A stretch of 64,000 nt of DNA, taken from Rotaria macrura (lineage: Eukaryota > Rotifera > Eurotatoria > Philodinida > Philodinidae). A program made the translations under genes and the position numbers. The notes beneath the pieces are model-generated. The model was not told the origin of the DNA and ran no database searches. It saw nothing but the letters and a program-made list of their open reading frames with translations. The stretch spans positions 101,404-165,403 of the forward strand of contig OENT01000195.1 of assembly GCA_900239685.1 (NCBI GenBank), given 5' to 3'. This document shows, one piece after another, positions 12,524 through 24,187 of this stretch. Numbering within the stretch: position 1 is the first letter of the stretch; every line of letters starts with the position of its first letter.

Positions 12524-15500
12524 TTATCGTTCTTCGTCTAATGTCTTTTCCGGAAGTTCAGTTATTGTATTTATCGGATGTTGCATGAGTTTACCGAAAC
12601 CAACACGTGATCTTTTATCGTTTCCAATTGTACTACTGTTGTTATCAACAGATTCGACACTAAATCGATTTGTTGATGCTAAAAATCATACATACATAAA
12701 GAAAAATCATCAGAAAAGTTATTGAGAAACAGATTACTAACCATATGGAATGAGTATTGGTGGTGAACTCGGCATATTTTTATCGTCATTTTTATTTTTG
12801 CTCATATCATTATTGGGTATGGCAGGGGAAAATAATTTTGTTGCCGGATCAGTAATTTTACCAATAAAATCATCGAGAATTTTATAATTTAAATTTGTAT
12901 TTAACGTTTCTAATGGAGCGACAATAGCTGTTTCTGAACATATTACTAAAAATAAATTGTTTCATGTCGAATTTTCAAATACATATTTCAACGAAATTTA
13001 AATATTTCTTATCTAAATATTCAATATGGTGTTGAATTTTCATTTTCGGTTTCGAGAATGTTTACGTGATGAAAATTTTACTCAAATGAGATACAATGAG
13101 AAAACATATCAAAAAGAATTTTTGTTTGAATGGTCTTCTTTCAAAAATGAACTTTTAAAATAGTCCAATTGAAACCTTTTTTATGTACTCAGAAAAGTGA
13201 GTACACTCTAGAATCGGTCAGTGTGTCCGGTCGGCCGACCGTTTACACGATAACTCTTTACAAATACATTCGATTGAGCTGAAATTTTATGCACCCAGTT
13301 GTCTCATCAATATCTCGGTCGGGTTCGAAGATGAAAAGGATCCGGCAAGAAATGGCTGAGTTATCGAAAAAACTGGCATTATTGACCAAACAATCCCTGA
13401 GGTGGGGTACAAGGATTTTTTCAAAAAGAACATTTTTTTCTCAGAATTATCCACAACGAATACAAATCGACTCAGTTTTTAACGCTGATTCCGAATCTGA
13501 TATTAGTTTTGCTTTCTAACAAAACATCGCCTGAAAATGCACAAAAGCTGCATCTAGGAACGAAATTGCCTAGATATGCCTGAGATGACCAGTAGTTTTG
13601 GAGTTTCCCAAAAAGGTTTACCACGATACTTCGTCCGTGTACACATTCTAGAATGACTGATCTGTCTCATTCACTTTTTGAAGTACACATAACTCTCGGA
13701 CTTAAGTCCGAGGTTTTCACATTTATTTTTGGCTGAAATGTATCATTGGATAGAATTTCATGAACGCCTGGATTTTTGCCAATGTCGTATTCATATCTTA
13801 CAATAGACTGAAGACTTAGTAAAAGAAACAAGGACATAAATCGAAAAGAGAAACCGTATGAAGATGAATCCTTTGAAGATTTTCAATTCTACTATGAGCT
13901 AAAGTTATGATATATCAGCTTGATAGATTTCCTGGCAGATAATCTTCTTTCATATATATATATATATGACTTAAGACGAAAAAACTTTAGAAGAATCTGA
14001 TTAAAATTTGATCATCTCATTAGAAAATTTCCCTAGTCGATCTTGCTATTAATAGTGGTTCATTAGAAGACAAAAACAAATTCCATTAAATAATGACAAG
14101 ACTCTACAAATATTATTCTCTAGTTCTAATACTATGTTTCGACGTTCGTGTTACTCACTAGAGATTTTGTACATGACTTTAGTAAATAAAATTTGTGAGT
14201 AGGAATCCTGAATTGTTATGTGACACATATTTTGTTATGCATATTTTATGTCAGGTGAAGGTGCTCGCAACTCATTGTTCTTGTTTTTCTTAATTATTAA
14301 TGAAATTCATAAAATATAATATGCTCTGTAATTTATCGTATCAACCGATGGATAGTTTTGAGTCTCTTACAAATAAAATAATCTACATTCTTGTATTATC
14401 TATACATATGAAACATGAAATATTTTACATGAGATATACATACATCCAGCTCGTTTACGTTCAAGTAATTTGTTAAGATCAGGTGTTGATTTTGCACCGG
14501 TTATGACTTTTGTACTAAAAATACTTGTTAATGGAGGATAGTTTGCTGGAAAAAGAAATATACACAAAACATGTAGAATTTCAAGTTAAAAGCCGATAAA
14601 ACGAAGCATACATGTATGTTTATCAGATGAAGCACCATGAATTGTATTGTAGTAATTATGTGATAATGTTGATGCTAAAATATTTAGGAAGACAAAATGA
14701 AGTATTCTTATTTCAATTCTACATGTAATATCTATATAAATATGTTTTTAATTATAATCAGTAAAAGTTTAAATAGTTATACTAATAAGCAACGTTCGAA
14801 TAAACGAGCAAAATAAAATCATTAGTTTAAGTGATTAAAATATGTTTGAATATATTCATGTGCGTATGCGTTGTAAAAATGCGTAGATATATATACATTC
14901 AATCATATATGTATGAAAACCAGGTGAAGAAGACAATCTAATCTCTATAAAACTCACGAATACGAACTAATAATGTACCCGACTTTCGACGCAAAATATC
15001 CAGACTAGTTGATAAACTCGATTGAGATATTGTTGAATAAAGACCAGATATTGCGCTCGATTTTCGATGAAATTTCGAAGAGAATCTTTGAAGTGATTCT
15101 ATTTGCTGTGATGTTATGTCTAGAAGAAGGAATAGTAAGCAACAAACCCACGATTAGCAAATATGTTATGCTCTATAAAATACTAGAAGGTAGAAGAAGT
15201 GAGGATGAGCACCCAATTAACATCACTACTTAAACTGTCTCGCACCTAATAGACGACGATAGAAAAATTTTCCTTTTTAAACAATAACAAAAATATAAGT
15301 ACCATGTTAAAATAGAACGACATCAATCTAATGAAATTAACTTACGCTGTAGCTCTGATTCGTCATCTTCAAGAGATTTCGGTTTCAACACGTAGCTGTT
15401 GTTATTATTACTATTAGTACCTACGGTATAGACGTTTCCAAGAGTATGTGAAGAAAAATTGAAAAAACAAACGCAATACACATACGTTGATTTCCATTGG

Positions 15501-18500
15501 AATTCAGTTCGTTAGTATTCATCGGTTCTGATGAACGATTTGTTATTGCTCCACTATTACGATAAATAGTCTTCGATAAAAATGCTCGTTGTTTAACACT
15601 TCTTGGATTGATTTTTTCCGAGTGTATCGATGCTTTCATATCATCAGCTGTAGTCAAAGATGTTTCTGGTGTTGTCATAGTCGGTGATGACGATATGATG
15701 GAAGGTTGTGGTGACGACGATGACAAAGTTGGTTCGACTAAATCTGCTAGCAAATGTTGTGTGATTGGTATTTGAATCTGATGTCTTGGTGGACTATGAG
15801 CCGCTTGTCGATTACTTTTAGGTAAAACGGTACGAATAAAATTAGCGTTTGAACTAACTGAATCGATCTGTTGAAGAAAAAAATATAGAACAAACGAAAG
15901 ACAATATTTTGTTTTTAAAGAAAATCATTGACATTACTTCTGGTAGTACATCGAAACAGCCATAAGCTCCGGGTGAAAAATGTAATTCAACATGAAAACG
16001 TCTTTCGGAATTTTCTTCTTCACTTGAATCTTCATATAACATAATCACAATTTGTGTCAAATAATTTAACTCTGAAACTGTATCAAGATAGTCCATCGAA
16101 CGTTTCCATTGTTCATCATCGGATGCCTAAATATTTTAGTCGAGAGAATGAAAGAGAAATTGTTTTGTTTTGTTATTGAGAACTTTAAAATAAAATATTT
16201 GATTACATCAAGTAAACCACCATAACGAATAGCTGTAAGAAGTGAATGAACATGAGATTCACTTGTGAAATACAATCGTGTACGAACATGTCGACCAGGA
16301 GTTTGAATACCTTTTGAATAACTATATAAGATAATCAGAAGAAAAAAAACATAACTATTACATATTTGTTTCATATAGATAAGTTTGTTTCTATCTGAAT
16401 GAGCTTATTCTAATCCTTAAAATAGGAATACAATTCTTATTCATTGATCTCACTAAAAAAAAGCATTTTTAAATCGGAACCTAAAGCGGCAAGAAAAGAA
16501 TGCACTTTCGATAAGTTTATACCTGAGTACATCTGAATCATCTTGATTTAAATACCTATGGTAAGATAATTTAATAGAAATTTTATACGATTCTTCAGAT
16601 TTTATATTTGATTAACTATTTCTTCTATTAAGTAGTGTTAGTGTTTATTTACCTTGGATCTAATTTATTAACATGTTCATCGTGAGTAAGAACACCAGTT
16701 AAATTACATTGAAGATCTAAAAGTATTAAACATATCACTTCGTATTTTCTCATTCTTATCAACGAAAAATTCTTTTGACTTAAGATCTAAGGTAACATAA
16801 ACATTGAAGACTAGCGTTCAGTTATGAGATTACGTTACATCGATGATTAATGAACAAGTTTATCTTACCAGCTCGAATTTTTCGAAGTAAAGGTGTCACG
16901 ATTCCACGAGCTATGCTCAGTTTTTCTTCAACTGTCATACCATACTCCTGCAATAGTTTTCTACATCAAATGAAAATTGAATATATGAACTATATCTTAC
17001 TTGAGGTACGACAAGATCAGCTAATGCTTTTGAACAAACATATAAATCTTCAGCATATTGAAATTGAAGAGCATTTTTATTATGAAGCAAATCATATTTT
17101 ATTGAATCGTATATGTCAGGTACTTTTGATATATTGAATTTATCTTTTTGTGCATCGTAAAAATCTTTTCCTAGTTTAAACCCTATGAAACAAAGAAAAA
17201 CGATTCATATATCATTTTTATCAGAAGAAAAACAAGTTTCATCCTTCATGATCATACATCGTCGTAAACATAAATCCAATGTTTCAGAATGAAAAAGTGT
17301 TTCTAGAACGAAAGAAAACATATATGAATGAATAAAAATCGATAAATCAAAAATAATGTTTTGAAATTCAAACTCATGAACAATTTGCTAAGATCGATCG
17401 TCAAAAGATTTTTCCTATCATTACGAACAGATATTTCTTGTTCTAAAATGACTAACTATATACCTGTATTGCCTTTGTTTAAATGTGATTGAATAAGTAC
17501 AGTCATTGAATGAATATATTCATATATCTTTCGACATACAACAACAGGATTTTTAATAAAATCCATGGATGTAACTAAAGAACGCGAACGAGTCGGTGCA
17601 ATCTATGAATAAACCGCAAAAAAAAAACAAACATAAACTATTTTATTAGTCATAATTATGTTTCTTTTACTAACTATATCATAATCTTCTTGAGTGAATT
17701 GTCGATCTTTAGCTAATAGATCGTGTAATGTTTGTTTAACTTTTTGTTGTTCTTTTGTTGAGTCTACATCATTATCTAGTAAACCATTTGTATTTGCACT
17801 TTTAACCATTTGTACAAGTATTGGAGCTAATTCACCATCGAGTGCTAATAAGCCTTTAGCAAACGCAGCGGCTGTCATTTGTACACGACCTTCATCGGAT
17901 GCATAAATTTTTAAATCATGTCGAAATGTAGAATGTAAACGAAGAAGACCAACATCAGGTCTATCACCAGTGGCACCTTGGCCACCGGGATACATTTTTC
18001 GAAATGCCTAGAAATCGAATCAATAAAATAATATAAAATTACACATACGAATTTATACTTTGCCAAGAGCTTCAGCTTGATTTTTTCCTGTTTGAGTTAA
18101 CTGTCCGCCCCATTTAACTACCAAAAGTAATGATGGCTGTGATGGTACATGGTGTGACTCTAAAGTAACAGATTGAAACAATAAATAGATAAACCATTGT
18201 CATCAAATCACTTTCATTCGTTTTCTATTGAAAACGGAGTAAGTCTGTCTTTTTGTACGTTACCTTCGTCACTACTGGTTTTTTTTGGTGGACCTTTCGG
18301 TAGATATTTTAATTGAATTTTTCGATTAATACCAGAGAAATGTCCATATAATTCTAATACTTGTTTAAGTTGAAGTAATTTTCCTTTCGTTTCAGACGAA
18401 TTTGGAAAGCGCTTTAAGATGAAACGAAAACAAACGCTCGAAAATAAGAAGAGAATATGTTTTATTTGTTTTTAAATTTAACTTTACATTTATACTTTTA

Positions 18501-20758
18501 TCGTCAAGTTCTTTGAGTAATGTTCGAGCTATGTCAAGAACTTCCTACAAGGAATTAATTGAATTTTAACAAATAGAAAAGTAATGTCAACAAACTTGAA
18601 GTTGACCAGGATGTTTCAATTTGAGATGACCGGTTTTTGGACCATTATATTTTTCGAATAATTGAAAGAATCTTTTCATGTAAGAAAAAACACCAAGTTC
18701 AAGTTCGAATGTCTATCTCAATATCTTACAAAGGATGTAGAACAGCCATTTTCATTTTTTGCTTTGGCGTACGATCACCATGTCGAATGACAGCAATAAC
18801 ACAACGAAGTTCCATTCGTGTGCCTAATGCAGTTGGTACAAAAGGTGGATCATCAGGTTGATAAGCTAGTGGATATGGAATGGAAAATGATGGTGCAAGT
18901 TCACGCATGATCATATGTCTTGAATATTACAAGAGAAAAAAAAAACAATTGAACTAAATGTTCTTCTGTGCATTTTAAAATTGTCATAAAAATACCCGAG
19001 AATCGATGCACAATCATCGTAATATTTAGTACTGTTTTTAACAAAACTAAAGCCATTCACATCACATACAAATGATGTTCCTTCAGCACGAAGTAGATCA
19101 AAGCCACATACAGATTGCTGCTCAAGAACAAAACAAGTTTATATGCATTCATTTCTTATATAGGTTAACCTACTTTAAATGCTAAGCATATTTTCATAGC
19201 AATTAATTTTTCATCTGCACGTAATATAACCGGATAGCGTACTTCTTTACCGAATTCATCGCGTTCAACTTTTCCATCAAGTCCTGGTGATTTTCTTGCT
19301 TCTGCATGCGCATATTCAGCACCAACGGTATAAACCTAGAAGAAAAATAATTGTTTTTATTGAGAAATATTCGCATGATTCACATCAATACCTTAACATC
19401 CGTACCGTCGGTTGGCATAAATTCTTCGTATATGTATGAACCATCTTTACGAACTGTATTCTCAGATGTATATACACTGCTACGACTGCCAATCTAAATC
19501 GAAATTTTAACGTTTTCTTAATGAAAAATTATTCGAAACATGACAAATAAATATGTAAACGAATAAATGAGGAACTAGCAGGAAAAAAAGAACAAGCAAC
19601 CAATATTAGCAAAAGTCAATAGCAAATGATAGCATAATATGTTTGTTATTCTCAAATTACATTATATAAATTGATAGATCGAAGCCGTTTCCAGTCAAAT
19701 TTGTCGCCAAATATATATTTATCCTAAGCCTTCTCAAAGAATGCTTTATCTATAAATTAGTGCAGTCTGTATCAATCAAAGTCATGTGTAATCATGAAAA
19801 CGAAACTTACGTACTGATATAAACGTCACGGAAATATAATGCGATAGAACAATAGAGCTTTATAAAGCTAAGATATTCTACATGGTTCTGGCTCATATGT
19901 ATATTTAGATATGTTAATCATTTTTCACAATGATAGTTTTTTTTTTCAGAGGTATTTAACATATTATGATACCTTTCGAAATAATCTTTGTGAACCACCA
20001 CCAGCCGACGATGGAAAATAAATATAAACATCATGATTTTCAGCTGATACAGGCTTTTCAACGAATGGTTTATGAAATATTTCACCATCGATTTCAATTT
20101 GATCATCTTGTTCATGAACAATCGATAATGTTTTCCATCCTTCATCTGAATACAAGATTGACTCATCTTCAATATTAATCAAACTAAAAATCAAATATAT
20201 CATTTACCAGTATCGAATATTCGTCGAAGTACACCATAACGTGGCTGTGGTATGCCAGCATCTTTGAGTATTTCATGTACTTTAATACGATCCATAATAT
20301 CCCATTGTTTATCAAGATCGTTGATAAGAAATGGCTCGCGAAGACGTGCATATTGTTGTGTTTTAGCTAATGGGAACCCCTTACTATGAAAGCTAATTAA
20401 AACATGACAAAATGGCCATTCTTCAATTGTTTTTTCATGTAACATGCTTTCCGAAAACACAATTATACGAAGAAATTCATATTGTTCTAAACGATGTAAA
20501 ATTTCCTCCATAGGTTTTGCTTTCACCTTTTTCCATTGTGCACATATACCAACAGTTATAAAACGACGATCCTCCTTTAAAAAATTACAAGAAAAGAAAA
20601 ACAAAATAGACATACATAATCGTCATTGAGTAAATAATAAGGATTACCTCACTATCATCTATATCATTCATATCCTCAAATAAATCATAATTTTCATCAT
20701 CGTTCAAAGATTCACCACCATATTCATCTTGTCTTACATAGGCACTATGTTCACTCAT
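12524..20758 (-). CDS. PPIP5K: PPIP5K / VIP1 diphosphoinositol pentakisphosphate kinase
   Basis: Bifunctional cytosolic enzyme: an N-terminal ATP-grasp kinase makes 1-pyrophosphates of InsP6 and 5-InsP7, and a histidine-acid-phosphatase-like domain hydrolyses them. I traced 27 exons (minus), from 20648-20758, 20208-20574, 19973-20166, 19392-19493 and 19174-19335 down to 14444-14545, 12742-12945 and 12524-12678; all phases agree, giving about 1316 residues. Kinase marks: [73 protein letters not shown]. Phosphatase marks: [10 protein letters not shown] near residue 398, [48 protein letters not shown]; this domain ends near residue 936. A Ser-rich tail of about 380 residues follows, with a conserved APLETL stretch. 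The start is the ATG at 20758 (an upstream in-frame TTG is not a start). One intron is only 41 bp (20167-20207). The 1.5-kb intron 12946-14443 holds repeat copy B. Confidence 0.95.
13183..13728 (-). mobile_element. Non-autonomous repeat family, copy B (intronic, inverted)
   Basis: Near-identical inverted copy of 5503-6050. It has the perfect 14-bp palindrome CGGTCGGCCGACCG (13228-13241) near one end and a perfect 18-bp palindrome CTCGGACTTAAGTCCGAG (13695-13712) near the other. Its 76-codon frame (13289-13519) differs from copy A by one residue (Lys to Arg). It sits in the intron before the last two PPIP5K exons. Confidence 0.75.
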
Positions 20759-22807
20759 TTCTTTATAATTATTCAATGAAAGAAAGAAAAGAGAAATTTA
20801 CTAATACGATTCAGATTCATTAATATCCTATTAAGTCAATTATCAATATGCTTCAAAAAGAGCATTGGTTCTTAGAAGAAACCTATACATACAGTATTAA
20901 CGCCCTCTGTCATTGTTTTATTTCTGAGTCACTAGATGTTGGAAAATTAAAATCGCAAGGTCATCATCATCATCATTCCATGTTAATTCTATATATTTGA
21001 CGATTGATTCGGTTACACTAAATGTAATTGATTGTTTTGAATGAGTAATATCGTCAACGCACGAACATTGACAGTTAAGTCTTTATTCAGGTGCTAAAAT
21101 CGAAGTGAATGCATTCATCGACAATAGATTCTATAATTGAATAATAGATATTCAATTAAATTTTTGAATCTGTTCTAATTGTAGAACAATCAGGAAATAT
21201 GAGATAATAGTGCTCATCACCTCAAGAAATGTAACAATCAATTGTTCGCATTAATTTCTTTTATCATGTATTCAATGATAAACGACATTCATTTTTTGTT
21301 ATTGATTTTTTTCATACATCAATGTATATGTTCGTATACACAAACGGAATAGATGATGATACTCTACATGTAACTTCGATATAAGGAGACTGAAGATTTT
21401 CGAATTCCAAAAAATAAACAGATGAAATCAAATTCTTGTTACAGTTAAAATCTTATCCATTTTAACAAACCCAGGTGAATGAATCCTATACCGAATCCGA
21501 TCGGATCCTACGATCCGATGAAATCTTATGGGAATCCGGGTTGTGGAAACAGTAACCGATCCGACGGAAGAAACCTATTTTCTTATTTGAGTACGAATAA
21601 GCATTTCAACCCAACAGTAGAAGCCTGTCTGATCACACGATGAAATCCAATCGGATTCCGATAGTAGGATTCGATAAAATCCAACACTAGGGATCCGAAT
21701 CATGAATCGCAACCAGGAATCCGATGGGATTTCATCGGATAAGAGAAACTCCGATAGAAACATGATCGGATGCCTGTCGGATCCAATGGTCGGAATGATT
21801 ATCCTGGAAACAAAAGATTTGTTAGATTGGTATTATGCATTGTTTGAATGAATAGTATGTTTGTATGTAGAAGAAATAGTCATTTTTCTTAAGGGTACGT
21901 CAACTAATAAATCCATGAACAATAGATGGAATCCTTCACTTTCAGAAAGAAACAAAAGAACGAAATTCTATTCTATCTCATGAAAGTACTTTGCACTTCA
22001 ATATGCTCGAAATCTAGCATTGAAATCATATATCTCGAATCTGAAATTCCTAGTCAAGTAAATTGTCGACATTGTTATGAAATGGTTAATTATGTCGCTT
22101 GACAACGTGTCAATTATCAATGTTTCATCATATTTTATAAATTTTTCTTTATCTTCTGAAGATCTATTGAAATCAGTATAGTATTATCACTTTCACAATT
22201 GTAGACTAATGGACCTTGTCGCTTACGGCTGCTTCTTTCTGTCATTATTTCATTCAGAAGTCGATACTAACGTTGCTTTTAGGCTTTTTTAAGCCTATGT
22301 AAAACTTCAAACAAATTGAAAGACAATAACGCATCTGATTTCAGACTAATATCGGATTCACAATCATATTCTAATTGAGTAATTGATCTGATCTTGTATG
22401 AAAAAAAAATGAAGTGTGCTTCAATATGCTATAATGAATTATTGATTGTATTTTTAGAAAATTCATCTTTTAAAAATTGATTCCAAGTAAAATCAAACGA
22501 ATTTTTCTCTGAGATTGATTACCTATTTTAAATAATGATAAACAAATTGATTGTAGATGTTTTTCTACTACTAGTATGTTTTGTTTTCTTGAATTATAAT
22601 TATTATTACAATGAACATTTTGAACTCATGTCACATGAAAAAATAAACGACGATGAAACTATTCAACGAAATATTCTATGACAAACTAGTACAATGGTTC
22701 TAGAAAAATATGAATACGAAAGAAAAAAACCTATGATGAAAACATTAAACATTAGAATTAGATAATAGAGAATATTCATTTTTCGAATCTATTTCTTTAG
22801 TGATTTC
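20759..22807. other. Intergenic region upstream of PPIP5K
   Basis: About 2 kb holding the presumed PPIP5K promoter and 5' UTR, with a CT-rich tract directly upstream of its ATG. It also holds a short CAT repeat near 20963 and the foldback element at 21471-21807. The rest is AT-rich with no convincing coding sequence. Confidence 0.55.
21471..21807. mobile_element. 337-bp foldback element with GATC-rich degenerate repeats
   Basis: The ends are imperfect inverted repeats (CCAGGTGAATGAATCC against CCAGGATAATCATTCC, 12 of 16) with AAAC directly repeated on both sides (21467-21470, 21808-21811). The interior repeats short palindromic units such as AATCCGATCGGATCC and GGATTTCATCGGAT many times, giving a locally raised GC content. 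It is probably a non-autonomous element. The superfamily is not clear and the short AAAC duplication could be chance. Confidence 0.5.
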
Positions 22808-24133
22808 TTATTGTTGTCGTCTTCGTCGTCGTCGTTGAGATAAATTTAATCGTATGGTTGATGTCATGTCTTTATTATGTTTATATGATGAATCTTGATT
22901 GATATTTCTTACATTGATCATTGGAGATGAATCTATTGGTCGTCTACTAGTCATACTTAGAACTACGATTAGAATAATGATACCAATCGATAGAACTCCA
23001 CATGCAACCCATCGTATTCGTTGCCATAGGAGATCACGTTCTTGTGTTTTTCGATAGTTCGTAATACCTGTCACATACAAGATATTATTTCTAATTAGAA
23101 CTAGACTTATACAAAAGCAAAGTAAAGAAACGTTGCTAATCTGCAGATGAACTATTATGATTATATTTCACAGAAAAAGTTTATTATTATCGATGAGTAT
23201 TATTGTAGGGCTCTAATTCATCGAAAATGAAATGATGCGTATTCTAAAATTATTTTCACTTTCTATTCATTGATATTCATGAATTTCTTAATTCTAAATC
23301 AACGAGGTTATTAAAACTGCTCGTGAATACAATAGTATTTGATTTTAACATTCATGATTCTATGATATAAACGAAGAAGAATTCCGCTGTCTCATTTCTT
23401 ACACATCCGTTTTTCAGTTTAAATTGTTTTAAACTTTTCTCATGGCATAATTCCTTCCTTGTGTACTTGACTTGAATTATCAACGATACGACAAAGAATT
23501 GATTTCTAAACTGAACTTCCTAAGTGCAAAAGAACTTAGACTGACGGCTACTACTAGCACGACTTGTTCATCCGATTGAAAATGTAACTGTTTCTCTCTC
23601 TATTGAATTGAAGCATTAATTCTTATTCTATAAGAATTTTACCAAATACAAGATTTTCATTTTTGCTAACCATTTCTTCTGATCGATATTTTAATTCGTC
23701 CAATTGTTCTTGTCTTAAACTTGCATGTTCAAGTGCATGTCGAAGTTCATTATCAGTTTGATCAACTATTCTATGCATAGCATCTATCTCTTGTTGACTT
23801 TTTTGTGCAACAGTACGATTATCATATCCAACAGAGGATGTTACATTCAATGACGATGATACTTTCTTGACAGGTACCATGATTTTCTCTGTTGACTTTA
23901 AATTTATGGATAGATCATGATTTTGATTATTTGAAATAATTGGTTCCGATCGGCTAAGTTTCAATGATAATTTACTGGATATTTTTCTTCGAAGATCATT
24001 CAACATTTTTCTTTTCACATAAAAATATCTAATTAAATTCTTCAACTAAAACAAAATCATTGTTCTATGAATTACAAGATAATCTATATAGATACAAAGC
24101 GCGTACTCTTACTGACAGTTTCACTGACGTCAT
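22808..24133 (-). CDS. R-SNARE (synaptobrevin/VAMP-like) membrane protein with C-terminal extension
   Basis: Predicted vesicle fusion protein. Exons (minus): 24113-24133, 23643-24045, 22808-23067, giving 227 residues with consistent phase. The R-SNARE reading rests on a heptad stretch ending in RQEQLDELKYRSEEM, which matches the synaptobrevin zero-layer Arg with Q, L, E, L and R at the same spacings. A Trp-containing juxtamembrane segment and one hydrophobic helix (WVACGVLSIGIIILIVVL) follow at the usual distance. The N-terminal 100 residues are basic and Ser-rich, with no longin domain seen. About 50 residues follow the membrane helix and end in a run of six Arg; normal R-SNAREs stop just after it. 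The first exon encodes only seven residues. Alternatively the acceptor at 24046 receives a spliced leader and translation starts at the ATG at 24006. The gene starts 54 nt after the GPCR stop. Confidence 0.6.
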
Positions 24134-24139
24134 TTTATT
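24134..24139 (-). terminator. Poly(A) signal AATAAA of GPCR copy 1, abutting next ATG
   Basis: The minus-strand hexamer lies about 50 nt after the GPCR stop and is immediately followed by the proposed ATG of the R-SNARE gene, forming AATAAAATG. Confidence 0.55.
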
Positions 24140-24187
24140 TTTAATATATATATATGTATATAAAGAGAGGTGTACAATAGAGACAAT

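Noticed and set aside
20759..20776. Longer PPIP5K N terminus starting at 20776
   Set aside because: The codon there is TTG; the first ATG in frame is at 20758.
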